Of a stretch of 47,907 nt of DNA, positions 32,790-40,893 are shown piece after piece (position 1 is the stretch's first letter; every line of letters starts with the position of its first letter). The notes below the pieces were generated by a model. The model did no database searches and was not told the origin of the DNA. It was given only the letters and a program-made list of their open reading frames with translations. The position numbers and the translations under genes were made by a program. The stretch comes from Lentisphaeria bacterium (GTDB lineage: Bacteria; Verrucomicrobiota; Lentisphaeria; Oligosphaerales; Oligosphaeraceae): positions 1 through 47,907 of the forward strand of contig JAEEYQ010000043.1 in NCBI GenBank assembly GCA_016288215.1, in the 5' to 3' direction.

Positions 32790-33928
32790 AAACAGTGAAA
32801 TTCGGCATCATCGGAGCCGGCCTCATGGGACGGGAGTTCGCCAGTGCCTGCGCCCGCTGGTGCCATCTGACGGAAATCCAGGCCCGCCCCGTTCTCGTCG
32901 CCCTTTGCGACAAGAATCCGGACATCCATCCGTGGTACAGAAACAACTTCCCCTCCATCACCCAATTCACGGACGACTATCGCCAGCTGCTGGCCAACCC
33001 GGAGGTGGAGGCCGTCTACTGCGCCGTCCCCCACAATCTCCATGAACAATTCTACTGCGACATCATCCGCGCCGGCAAGCATCTGCTTGGGGAAAAGCCC
33101 TTTGGCATCGACAAGCAGGCCAACGACGCCATCATGGCCTGCATCGCCGCCCATCCCGACCAAATCGTCCGCTGCAGCTCCGAATTCCCCTTCTATCCAC
33201 CCATGCAGCGCATTGGCCATCTGCTGGAAGAGGATTTCTTCGGGCAGATCATCGAGGTCAATTCCGGCTTCCTCCATTCCTCTGACCTGAATCCCATGAA
33301 GCCCATCAACTGGAAGCGCATGATCGAGTTCAACGGCGAATACGGCTGCATGGGGGATTTGGGCATGCACGCCTGCCACTTCCCCTTCCGCGCAGGCTAT
33401 ATCCCGCGGACCGTCCGCGCTGTCCTCTCCAAATTCGTCACCCAACGCCCCGGCAAGGATGGCCAAATGGTACCCTGCAAGACATGGGACAACGCCACCC
33501 TGCTCTGCGACTGCGAAGACCCCCTCCACGGCGCCGTCTTCCCGTTGGTCATCAAGACCCAACGCATCGCCCCTGGCGAGACGGACACCTGGTACTTCGA
33601 GGTCAAGGGCATGAAAGGCTGCGCCAAATGGAGCAGCAAAAACCCCAGACGACTGGAAATCATGGACTACCGCGGCGGCGACCAGGCCATGCAGCAGATT
33701 GACATGGGCTATGAGACAGCCTTCAAGACCATCACCGGCGGCATCTTCGAATTTGGCTTCACGGACAGCATTCTCCAGATGTGGGCCTCCTTCATCACGG
33801 AAATCACGGAGGGCAAGCCCAAAGGCCGCTTCGTCTCCTGCGTCACCCCCGAAGAGGCCGCTCTCTCCCATCGGCTCTTCACGGCCGCCCTGGCCAGCTG
33901 GAAAAACGGCACCGTGGAAAAAGTCTAA
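32786..33928 (+). CDS. Gfo/Idh/MocA-family NAD(P)-dependent oxidoreductase
   Basis: This 380-residue protein has an N-terminal Rossmann fold (GIIGAGLMG at residues 7-15) and the catalytic GEKPFG motif (Lys104), followed by the alpha/beta substrate domain. These enzymes oxidise or reduce sugars, inositols or sugar acids. I start at MKTVKF, which overlaps the rhamnosidase stop (ATGA), and reject an extension inside that gene. Coupling to GH78 suggests it acts on a rhamnoside- or uronide-derived sugar, but the substrate cannot be read from sequence. Confidence 0.93.
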   Translation: MKTVKFGIIGAGLMGREFASACARWCHLTEIQARPVLVALCDKNPDIHPWYRNNFPSITQFTDDYRQLLANPEVEAVYCAVPHNLHEQFYCDIIRAGKHLLGEKPFGIDKQANDAIMACIAAHPDQIVRCSSEFPFYPPMQRIGHLLEEDFFGQIIEVNSGFLHSSDLNPMKPINWKRMIEFNGEYGCMGDLGMHACHFPFRAGYIPRTVRAVLSKFVTQRPGKDGQMVPCKTWDNATLLCDCEDPLHGAVFPLVIKTQRIAPGETDTWYFEVKGMKGCAKWSSKNPRRLEIMDYRGGDQAMQQIDMGYETAFKTITGGIFEFGFTDSILQMWASFITEITEGKPKGRFVSCVTPEEAALSHRLFTAALASWKNGTVEKV

Positions 33929-33937
33929 CGTCAATTG

Positions 33938-34052
33938 GAGTCCACAGAACCCACAGAAGGACACAGAAGTTGGTGCTTCAGCGGGTTTTGCGAAAAGGGG
34001 CTTGAGTGATTCGACTTCTCTTTTCTGTTCACTCCGTGTATTCTGTGGACTG
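33938..34052. repeat. Imperfect inverted repeat with CCACAGAA motifs
   Basis: The left arm (33938-33969, AGTCCACAGAA then CACAGAAGG) is matched by the reverse complement of 34015-34052 (GTCCACAGAATACACGGAG), with about 45 bases between. It fills the gap between the oxidoreductase and acetyltransferase genes and could fold in RNA on both strands. No T-run is seen. Confidence 0.65.
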
Positions 34053-34096
34053 TAATTGGTTCTATATAATTAATAATTCGCAATTTAGGAATAGAC

Positions 34097-34735
34097 ATGA
34101 GCGAGGAAGCGAAAATCTTCAAAGGCGAGCTGTTCTGTCCGGGGGATCCGGAGCTGAAGGCGATGAAACTGCGTTCCCACAAGCTGAGCCGACAGTACAG
34201 CCAGCTTGAGGAGGATGACGTGGAGACCCGCCAGAAGATTCTGGAGATGATGGTGGCAAGCGTGGGACAGGGGACCTTCATGCAGGGACCCGTGTTCTTC
34301 CACTACGGTGTCCACACCCGCATTGGCCAGCGTAACTTCTTCAACACCAACACCGTCATTCAGGACGACGCAACCGTCACCATCGGCGACGACAACAATT
34401 TCGGCCCCAATCTGACCATCGTCACGCCCATCCATCCGCTGGTGGCCAGCGAACGGCGGTGGATGCGGAACGAGAAGGGGGAGCGGAAGCATCTCTGCTA
34501 CGCGAAGCCCGTGGTCATCGGCAACGACTGCTGGTTCGGCGCCAACGTGACCATCTGCCCAGGCGTCACCATCGGAGACAACTGCGTCATCGGCGCCGGC
34601 GCCGTGGTCACGCGAGACATTCCACCCAACTTTCTCGCGGTCGGCGTCCCCTGCCGGGTCCTTCGCCAAATCACGGAGAAGGATTCCCTGGTGAATTTCC
34701 CTAACATATTGGGAGACAATAGTTTAGATGAATAA
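34097..34735 (+). CDS. Sugar O-acetyltransferase, left-handed beta-helix (maltose/galactoside acetyltransferase family)
   Basis: This 212-residue protein transfers acetyl from acetyl-CoA to sugars. It has a helical N-terminal domain (YSQLEEDDVETRQKILEMM) and hexapeptide repeats (VTIGDDNNFGPN, VVIGNDCWFGAN, VTIGDNCVIGAG). The active-site His is His113 in TPIHPL, and the VGVPCRVLR end is typical of LacA/NodL/Maa enzymes. The N-terminal Maa domain begins with an unusual FCPGDPELKAMKLR. Co-location with glycosidases suggests acetylation of released or surplus sugars. Confidence 0.92.
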   Translation: MSEEAKIFKGELFCPGDPELKAMKLRSHKLSRQYSQLEEDDVETRQKILEMMVASVGQGTFMQGPVFFHYGVHTRIGQRNFFNTNTVIQDDATVTIGDDNNFGPNLTIVTPIHPLVASERRWMRNEKGERKHLCYAKPVVIGNDCWFGANVTICPGVTIGDNCVIGAGAVVTRDIPPNFLAVGVPCRVLRQITEKDSLVNFPNILGDNSLDE

Positions 34736-34864
34736 GCCACAAAAGGGCCGCCACCAAGGACAGAATGAACCCTGCCTCTGGAACATCTAGAAAAATTCCT
34801 AATTTCTATACTTCTTTAGGTTGAAATTTACGTTTCCTGAAAGGATTGCATATGTCGTTTTCTG

Positions 34865-34974
34865 CCGCCCCTTCAGGGCTTGAACAATCGTAACAATCTG
34901 CCATACCCGGGGTTGCGCTTGCCGCTTCGCGGCCACGCTTACCCCGGGCTGTGTTCCACCGCCCCTTCGGGGCT
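34865..34974. repeat. Three-hairpin intergenic element (CCGCCCCTTC family)
   Basis: Two 16-bp copies of CCGCCCCTTC[A/G]GGGCT lie at 34865-34880 and 34959-34974, each a self-complementary hairpin with a TTC loop. Between them ACCCGGGGT (34905-34913) and ACCCCGGGCT (34941-34950) are inverted around another perfect hairpin GCCGC-TTC-GCGGC (34921-34933). Similar 'CCGCCCCTTCGGGGC ... ACCCxGGG' units are, from general recollection, dispersed in genomes of Bacteroidetes and PVC bacteria. Confidence 0.75.
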
Positions 34975-35027
34975 GACGCACGAACTGCAATGTCGTTTCG
35001 AAAAAAATATACTCTACCCTAATGTGT

Positions 35028-35101
35028 CCTAATTCCTAATTTTCCATGACAAATTTCTAATTTCTAATTCCTAATTCCTAATTCCTAATTTCTAATTTCC
35101 C
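35028..35101. repeat. TAATTCC/TAATTTC heptamer array
   Basis: Roughly eight 7-bp units of TAATTCC or TAATTTC, with an interruption at 35044-35052, end one base before the ATG of the next gene. Shorter copies in the opposite orientation (AATTAGGAATTAGG) lie at 36926-36950, after that gene. Confidence 0.85.
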
Positions 35102-35102
35102 C

Positions 35103-36923
35103 ATGACCACCCTGTACAGCAACGATATTGCGCGGCAGGAGGCCTTTCAGCCGATTCCGCTGGATGCCATCCACGTCGGCGGCCTCATCGGAGAGCGCAT
35201 TGACGCCACCATCCGCAAAAATCTCCTCCAGCTTGACATCGAAGGGGACTTTCTGACGCCGTTCCGAAAGCGGGACGGCTCCAAAGACTACATCGGCCTG
35301 GGGAAGCTCATGGATGCCACCGTGCATTTTGCCCAATACACTCACGATTCAGAGCTGCTCGCCTTCAAAGAGCGGCTGTTCAGCCAAGTCATTGCCACGC
35401 AGGATGTTGACGGCTACATCGGGGTCATGCCGCCGGAGCGGCGCATCTTCTGGCCCTTCGACCTCCATGACGAGGTGCACATCGTGTCGGCCCTTCTGGA
35501 GGATTTCCGCTGCTTTGGCACGGCGGCCTCCCGAGAGGCGGCCACCCGACTGCTGAAACTGATCATGGACTCCTATCACCGCATGCCCGCGGAGGGCATG
35601 ATCCTGTACGGCGTCATCACGCGACACATGATGGGCTTGGGGCTGGAGCATGCCCTGCTGAACATGTACGACCTCACAGGAGACGAAACCTTCCTTTCCT
35701 TCTGCCTCCGCGACTGCGGCATGGACACCCTCTGCTGGCCCATCCAGCTGGAGCGGCATCGCCCCCTCTTCGGTCATTCCTATATGTATTTGAATCTGGC
35801 TCTGGCCCATTTGCGGCTCTACAAGATTTTGGGAGACGAATTCCATCTGCGCCATCCGCGGCGGGCCCGGGACTTCATGCTGTACGGCGGCGGCATGTCG
35901 GTCATCGGCGGTGTAGGCATGTCCGAATGCTGGACCAATGACCAAAACGGCCGCGGCAACCATGCGGAAACCTGCTCCACCGCCTATCAGATCCGCTTCT
36001 TCGGCAAGCTGCTGCAGCTGACGGAGGACGCCAAATACGGCGACGTCATGGAGCGCATGATCTACAACGCCCTCTTCGCCGCCCAGTCCCCTGACGGCCG
36101 CAGCATCCGCTACTACAATCCCTTTGAAGGACATCGAACCTATTGGGACCGAGATACTTACTGCTGCCCCAACAACTATCGGCGCATCCTGTCGGAACTT
36201 CCGGGACTGGTGGCCTACACAGACACGGACGGCCGCGGCCTCGTCGTGAACCTGTACACGCCCTTCCAGGCCACCGTCACCCTGCGCGGCGTTCCTGTGA
36301 AGCTCACCATGGAGACGACCTATCCCGTCGGCGGCGAAGTGCTCCTCCACCTGAAGCCGGAACGGCCCGTGACGGCGCGGCTGCGCCTCCGCATCCCCTC
36401 ATGGTGCCCCAACGCCACCCTCTCCGTCAACGGCGGCCCCGCCACGGCGCAGCCCGTCGGCACCTTCGCCCAACTGGACGGCGAATGGACTTCGGACAGC
36501 GCCATCCGCCTGAATCTTCCCATGGCTGTCCGTTTCGTCCGTGGTCATGACAGTCAAGCGGGCACAGCAGCCATTCTCCGCGGCCCCGTGGTCTACACGC
36601 TCAACCCCGCCAACAGCGGCTTCAATCCCACCCACGGCACGTTGGACCACGCCTTCCACGCCGGCGACCTCCAGTTCAAGCCCGACGAGTCCCTCCACGG
36701 CCTTGAAAGCGGCGACTTGAAGACCATCCGTCTCAACGCCGACTACGCCGTGGTCAATCCAGACACTTCCATCCAAATGGTGGGCGACATCGACGGCAGC
36801 CAAATCGACACTCTCGGCCTCCTCCAGTTCCGCCTCACGCCCTACCCCGACCCCAACGGCCTCTGCTCCTATTTCCATCTCTCTGATCTGGAGAAGGCCG
36901 TGGCAGACGAACTGTTTGCGTAA
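35103..36923 (+). CDS. Beta-L-arabinofuranosidase, GH127 (DUF1680) family
   Basis: This 606-residue cytosolic enzyme is likely to release beta-linked L-arabinofuranose from arabino-oligosaccharides. It has an N-terminal (alpha/alpha)6 barrel and C-terminal beta-sandwich domains (LRLRIPSWCPNATLSVNGG). The metal and catalytic set known from HypBA1 is present: Glu289 and Cys291 in HAETC, and Cys354-Cys355 in YCCPNN, one being the nucleophile. There is no signal peptide. The start codon directly follows a heptamer array and lacks a visible Shine-Dalgarno sequence, so translation initiation may be unusual or the start may lie further in. Confidence 0.93.
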   Translation: MTTLYSNDIARQEAFQPIPLDAIHVGGLIGERIDATIRKNLLQLDIEGDFLTPFRKRDGSKDYIGLGKLMDATVHFAQYTHDSELLAFKERLFSQVIATQDVDGYIGVMPPERRIFWPFDLHDEVHIVSALLEDFRCFGTAASREAATRLLKLIMDSYHRMPAEGMILYGVITRHMMGLGLEHALLNMYDLTGDETFLSFCLRDCGMDTLCWPIQLERHRPLFGHSYMYLNLALAHLRLYKILGDEFHLRHPRRARDFMLYGGGMSVIGGVGMSECWTNDQNGRGNHAETCSTAYQIRFFGKLLQLTEDAKYGDVMERMIYNALFAAQSPDGRSIRYYNPFEGHRTYWDRDTYCCPNNYRRILSELPGLVAYTDTDGRGLVVNLYTPFQATVTLRGVPVKLTMETTYPVGGEVLLHLKPERPVTARLRLRIPSWCPNATLSVNGGPATAQPVGTFAQLDGEWTSDSAIRLNLPMAVRFVRGHDSQAGTAAILRGPVVYTLNPANSGFNPTHGTLDHAFHAGDLQFKPDESLHGLESGDLKTIRLNADYAVVNPDTSIQMVGDIDGSQIDTLGLLQFRLTPYPDPNGLCSYFHLSDLEKAVADELFA

Positions 36924-37008
36924 ATAATTAGAAATTAGGAATTAGGAATTTTCCAGAGCATCTAGAGCCCCTAGAGCTAGACTAGAGAAGGCTCGGCTTA
37001 AGTCCGCA

Positions 37009-39429
37009 CTACTTGAATTCAGAAGAAAAGCCGTAGGGCGGGATGTCCGGAAGCAAATCGCACACGGCCCTCGGCGAGAGCTCCTTGTCCGTGCCGACCA
37101 AATAGGCGGCGGCGTAGATGCCACCCATCTTGACGCGGTTGAAGACGCGCACGGCGAGGGTGTTTGGCGCAAAGCCAAGACGGAGGCTGTTGGTGATGTC
37201 CGCCACGAAGGGATAGTTCCACACCTTCGCCTCCGTGAGTCCCGTGCTCTTCCGCGTCTTCTCGCCGATGTCCTTGCCATTGAGGGAGATCCATCCGTCT
37301 TCATCAATGCCGGGAATCACCAAATACCAGTGGGCGTGCTCCTTGGGGGCGTCCAGAAGGAAATGCGTGCGGAAGATGCCCGTGCCGCCTTCCTGCTCGA
37401 CGCCCTGCTCCTGCCATCCCTTGCCGATGTTCGCGTTGTAGTCCAGCCAGCCGGCCTCGTTGACCTCCTCCGCCATGAGCGCCGCCGCCTGCCGGTCCAG
37501 CTCCGCATCCCATGTCATCGCGGTGGAGATCATCTTCAACTTCCACATGGCGGCCAGACGGACGACCGTGGAGCCCTCCATGTCAAACACCACCTGCTCC
37601 GGCGACGTGTTGGCGCGCATCAGACGGAGTTTCAGGAAATCGTAGAGCATCCCCTGCGGTTTGGCGCCGAGATTGACCATGTCATTGGCCTCCGCAATGG
37701 TCTTCAGACGTTGCTTAAGTTGTTGATAGTCACCACGATCTTCGCATTTGTTCAGCATGCTTCCCAGGCGGGCGTAGATGCTCGTCAGCTCATCGCGTTC
37801 CACGCGGGCCAAAGCGACCTTGTCGTCTCCCGCCAACGCATGGGCCTCCCGGAAGAACGCCTCCACCGCGTCCAAGAAGCCGTCCGTGAGGAAAATGGCG
37901 TTGAATCCGTAGCGGGTGTCCATGTTGTCCCATTCCTCCGTGCCCGCATAGACGTCATTTTGGCTTTCCAGATAGAAGTAGTAGTTCAGCATGGGGGCGG
38001 CGGCGGGGCCGAAATAGGCAACGGCGAAATCCCGTATCAGGTCCTTCCAGTCCAGCTCCGGATTCCACATGATTTTGGCGATCATCCATGAGCGGAGGCG
38101 GGACCGTTCAGAGGCGGGGGCGTTGCCATGGTTGGCTCCTTGGGTCATGATGCCGCGCGCGCCGCTTTCAATCCAGAAGCGGATGTTGTCCTGTATCACC
38201 GCCAGATTGGGATGAGGCATGACATAGTGGTCAAAATTGATGGAATAATCCCATATGTATATGGGGCATAGGGGTTTCCAATCATTCATATCCTTCACGA
38301 CCCGCGGATCCCTCCGCGCCGGCGTCAGACAATGCCGCCAGGAGTTCTTTGTGTTGCAGTATTGGATTACCACATTGGGCTCCGGCTTCAGGGTCTTCGG
38401 CGCCCCTTCCGTCTCCAGATAGGCGAAGGTCATGATGGGGACGTTGGGATGGGTCTTGCCGATGGTCTTCGCCACGCGGTTGATGAGCGTGAGGAGACTT
38501 CCCATGTCCGTCCCCTCCTGTTCGTTGATTCGCTTGCATTCGGGGCACTGGCAGGTGCTGCTGCCGTCCTGCTTCGAGATGTGGATGTAATTCGGTTCTC
38601 CCTCTTCATCAAGGCGTTTCAGCAGAATGCGGCACAGTTCGTCCGCCAGCTCCGGATTGGTCTCGCAGTACTGCCATGTGGTGCGCTCGCCCTTCTTGTT
38701 CATCATGAACCACTCCGGATGTTCCTTGAAATAAGGATTTTCCGGAATCAGCAACGGCAACGAATGCCAATAGCCCATGCCGACATAATAGCCGCCGGCC
38801 TCCTTCTGCACCTTGCCGTCCGGCGAGTCCGTGCGGTTCCGCAGAGACCATAACGCGTTCTTGCTCACGGAGATGAAGGGTTCACGCCATTCCAGCGGCG
38901 GCGTATGGACGCGGGAACAGGGGATGAAGGTCAGCGGCGCCGTCGGCAGCCGCTCTGTGTTCACGTCCCAATAACGATAACCCAAATCCTCCTCCAAAAA
39001 GGTGTAGACCGCATTGACAAGACCCCGATGGGGCCCGCCCTGCATCTCGATGGAGCCGTCTTCGGCGGCGCGGATGGAGATGCCGTCGAATCCCACGGTG
39101 CCCTCCGCCAATTTCGCGCTGCGGTTCGTGCTTCCCACGCGCAGCTCGGGGCCGTTCTGCGGCTGGCCGTCGTCCACAATCTCGAAGGACCACGGTCCGA
39201 AACTGTTCAGCCGATCCTGAAGTTCCTTCGCCGCAAAGGTTTCCGTCACCGTCGCCTGCTGCGGCACGACAATGCGGTAGCGCGGCTTCCCCTGCGCGTC
39301 CAACAGCGTGGTGGACGGCTTTCCCTCCGCCTCCTTGGGCAAGAGGGCGTTTTTCCATGTCAGCATTTGTCCAAACGCCATCCCCTCCAGAAGCAGGAGC
39401 CCGGTCACGATGAAAAGACGGTTCTTCAT
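37009..39429 (-). CDS. Secreted DUF4838 protein (glycosidase-like, GH67/GH20 N-terminal fold)
   Basis: This 806-residue protein has a signal peptide (MKNRLFIVTGLLLLEGMAFG). An N-terminal alpha/beta domain (TVTETFAAKELQDRL, GLVNAVYTFLEEDLGYRYWD) resembles the N-terminal domain of alpha-glucuronidases and hexosaminidases. The central TIM-barrel-like DUF4838 region (YIHISKQDGSSTCQCPECKR, then GARGIMTQGANHGN) follows, and a C-terminal beta domain. DUF4838 proteins are frequent in Lentisphaerae and Bacteroidetes polysaccharide loci, but their substrates are not established. It is convergent with the GH127 gene. Confidence 0.85.
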   Translation of the reverse strand: MKNRLFIVTGLLLLEGMAFGQMLTWKNALLPKEAEGKPSTTLLDAQGKPRYRIVVPQQATVTETFAAKELQDRLNSFGPWSFEIVDDGQPQNGPELRVGSTNRSAKLAEGTVGFDGISIRAAEDGSIEMQGGPHRGLVNAVYTFLEEDLGYRYWDVNTERLPTAPLTFIPCSRVHTPPLEWREPFISVSKNALWSLRNRTDSPDGKVQKEAGGYYVGMGYWHSLPLLIPENPYFKEHPEWFMMNKKGERTTWQYCETNPELADELCRILLKRLDEEGEPNYIHISKQDGSSTCQCPECKRINEQEGTDMGSLLTLINRVAKTIGKTHPNVPIMTFAYLETEGAPKTLKPEPNVVIQYCNTKNSWRHCLTPARRDPRVVKDMNDWKPLCPIYIWDYSINFDHYVMPHPNLAVIQDNIRFWIESGARGIMTQGANHGNAPASERSRLRSWMIAKIMWNPELDWKDLIRDFAVAYFGPAAAPMLNYYFYLESQNDVYAGTEEWDNMDTRYGFNAIFLTDGFLDAVEAFFREAHALAGDDKVALARVERDELTSIYARLGSMLNKCEDRGDYQQLKQRLKTIAEANDMVNLGAKPQGMLYDFLKLRLMRANTSPEQVVFDMEGSTVVRLAAMWKLKMISTAMTWDAELDRQAAALMAEEVNEAGWLDYNANIGKGWQEQGVEQEGGTGIFRTHFLLDAPKEHAHWYLVIPGIDEDGWISLNGKDIGEKTRKSTGLTEAKVWNYPFVADITNSLRLGFAPNTLAVRVFNRVKMGGIYAAAYLVGTDKELSPRAVCDLLPDIPPYGFSSEFK

Positions 39430-39450
39430 AATGAGTCCTCTATGGGTTGC

Positions 39451-39479
39451 TATACAATATTCTACTATATACTATGCAA
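39451..39479 (-). promoter_or_regulatory. Possible promoter of the DUF4838 gene
   Basis: On the minus strand TTGCAT (39474-39479) and TGTATA (39451-39456) are 17 bp apart and 22 bases before the start codon. GAGGAC serves as ribosome site. The spacing is right, but both boxes depart from consensus. Confidence 0.35.
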
Positions 39480-39725
39480 TAACTGTATCTCGCCCTTGCC
39501 CCTTTGCAAATCACTGCGGTTTCTCTTTTTCACTTTTCGTCTCTCGTTTGTCGTCTCACGTCTCATGAACCCCGTCTCACGTCTCTCGTCTCGCGTCTCA
39601 TGTCCCCCGTCTCTCGTCTCGCGTCTCACATTCCTTTTCACTTTTCTCTTTTCATTTTTTGCGTCCTCCATCACCGAAAAATGTCCTTTTTTCGCCAAAA
39701 CGCCCCAAAAAACCGCGATGTCCTC

Positions 39726-39753
39726 TTGTTTTTTGTCAAAAGTTTCATATAAT
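39726..39753 (+). promoter_or_regulatory. Possible promoter of the pilin-like gene
   Basis: TTGTTT (39726-39731) and a perfect TATAAT (39748-39753) are 16 bp apart. A leader of about 90 bases follows. Confidence 0.5.
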
Positions 39754-39760
39754 TATAGTT

Positions 39761-39825
39761 GTTGCATGAAAGGTATTCCCTTGTTTCGCCGAAACAATTT
39801 TCGGGAGGGCATTTCTTAATGCAAC
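39761..39825 (+). promoter_or_regulatory. Nested stem-loop leader of the pilin-like gene
   Basis: GTTGCAT (39761-39767) pairs with ATGCAAC (39819-39825), enclosing a perfect hairpin TTGTTTC-GCC-GAAACAA (39781-39797). CCC and GGG between the two could extend the pairing. It ends 28 bases before the start codon. Confidence 0.5.
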
Positions 39826-39853
39826 AACATCTTAATAAAGAAGGACTTAAGAA

Positions 39854-40600
39854 ATGAAGAAATCGTTCACGCTCATCGAATTGCTCGTCGTGATTGCAAT
39901 TATTGCAATCCTTGCAGGTATGTTGTTGCCGGCTTTGGCCAAGGCGAAACAGAAGGCCATCGCCGTCAACTGCACCTCCAACATCCGCGGCGTCATGCAG
40001 GCCACCATCCTGTACATGGACGACTGGCGCGGCCGCATCATCGTCCGCCAGAACAACCCGAAAACCATCAATGGTGAGACCATCGCCGCCGAACAGAACG
40101 GCAAGGCCTACTACCTGTGGCCCATCAGCATGATGAACCTGGGCTACATCGAGATGGACTCCGACATTGTCTCCTGCCCGAAATGCGATGACTTCGAGAG
40201 CATCATCGCCACTCCCAACCAGGCCTACGGCCAAATCACCCATGCCGATTGGGACGACAAAGTCATCCGCAAAATCACCCCGGATCTTCCGCTGCAGATT
40301 TGGCTGCTGTCCCTCAACATGACCAACCCCTCATCCACCATCATCTACGGCGACAGTTTCTATTCCGATCCGTCCGCCATGGTTCAGTGGGCCGGTGTCC
40401 AGTTCCTTTCAAATACTTGGAACGGAGACCTTTACTGCCTCACCCACGGTGACCGCGCCAATATGGCGTTCCTGGACGGCCATGTGGCCTCCTGCGCCGC
40501 TGGCGACATCATGAAGGCCGCCAAGAAGATGGATCTCAAGTCCCTCTCCGATGGCATCTACCTCCAGACGGAAAAGTGCGAACACTTCAACTACAAATAG
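39854..40600 (+). CDS. Pseudopilin-like protein with prepilin N-terminus and H-X9-DG motif
   Basis: This 248-residue protein begins with a prepilin peptidase site and hydrophobic helix ([20 protein letters not shown]); Ser rather than Gly is at -1. Near the end, His198 followed by nine residues and Asp208-Gly209 gives the H-X9-DG signature of the large pseudopilin-like families in Lentisphaerae and Planctomycetes. Four cysteines (40, 108, 111, 195) could stabilise the exported domain. Such proteins are exported through a type IV pilus/type II secretion route. The individual role is unknown. Confidence 0.9.
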   Translation: MKKSFTLIELLVVIAIIAILAGMLLPALAKAKQKAIAVNCTSNIRGVMQATILYMDDWRGRIIVRQNNPKTINGETIAAEQNGKAYYLWPISMMNLGYIEMDSDIVSCPKCDDFESIIATPNQAYGQITHADWDDKVIRKITPDLPLQIWLLSLNMTNPSSTIIYGDSFYSDPSAMVQWAGVQFLSNTWNGDLYCLTHGDRANMAFLDGHVASCAAGDIMKAAKKMDLKSLSDGIYLQTEKCEHFNYK

Positions 40601-40629
40601 GCCCTCGCTCCTGTTTTCCATGATTTTGA

Positions 40630-40672
40630 CAACCCGGACGCAGACGGTTCGCCGTCGCCTCCGGGTTGTTTC
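40630..40672 (+). terminator. Terminator after the pilin-like gene
   Basis: CAACCCGGA (40630-40638) pairs perfectly with TCCGGGTTG (40660-40668), with an internal GACGG-TTCG-CCGTC hairpin (UUCG tetraloop). A short TTTC follows. The stem is very stable, but the U-run is short. Confidence 0.75.
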
Positions 40673-40706
40673 GCATTGGATGTTAACGGTTCAGCTCCTG
40701 ATAGTC

Positions 40707-40760
40707 TTGGGACGAGGGACGAGAGACGGGGGACGGGAGTGAAAAGAGAAAAGCGGAAAG
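40707..40760. repeat. GGGACGA/GAGACGG heptamers with AGTGAAAAG
   Basis: Seven-base units (GGGACGA, GGGACGA, GAGACGG, GGGACGG) run into AGTGAAAAGAGAAAAG. This is the same repeat vocabulary as around tRNA-His and at 39525-39660, in inverted order. The surrounding 293-bp gap has no gene. Confidence 0.75.
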
Positions 40761-40822
40761 ACCAGCCGTTTTGGAATTCCCCCAAAATCACGGCCAACCG
40801 TCACAGCTTTTGCGGAACAGGC

Positions 40823-40850
40823 TTGCATTTCCCACGGGTGGAGATACATT
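40823..40850 (+). promoter_or_regulatory. Possible promoter of the hydrolase-SGNH fusion gene
   Basis: TTGCAT (40823-40828) and TACATT (40845-40850) are 16 bp apart. A small inverted repeat GATACATT/AATGTATGC overlaps the -10 box, and GGGAGGAG precedes the ATG. Confidence 0.3.
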
Positions 40851-40893
40851 TCTTTGACAATGTATGCAAAAATCACCTTGAGGGAGGAGCTCC

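Larger units (their letters stand above)
34736..35102. other. 367-bp intergenic region with structured repeat element
   Basis: No gene is supported. A 63-codon minus frame here follows from the hairpins and has no ribosome site. The region holds a multi-hairpin element (34865-34974) and a run of TAATTCC-type heptamers that reaches the next start codon. Confidence 0.6.
39430..39853. other. 424-bp divergent intergenic region with CGTCTC and TTTTCAC heptamers
   Basis: This lies between divergent genes and contains no gene. The middle (about 39525-39660) is a mosaic of 7-bp units: CGTCTCA, CGTCTCT and CGTCTCG, bordered by TTTTCAC/TTTTCGT units. The left end carries the DUF4838 promoter, and the right end carries the promoter and structured leader of the pilin-like gene. 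Confidence 0.7.

Noticed and set aside
34799..34990. 63-codon minus-strand frame
   Set aside because: It is produced by the multi-hairpin repeat, has no ribosome site and no homology I recognise.
39781..39801. Terminator in the leader of the pilin-like gene
   Set aside because: The TTGTTTC/GAAACAA hairpin is followed by only TTTT and has a weak AT-rich stem; no gene on that strand ends just before it. A leader structure is more likely.
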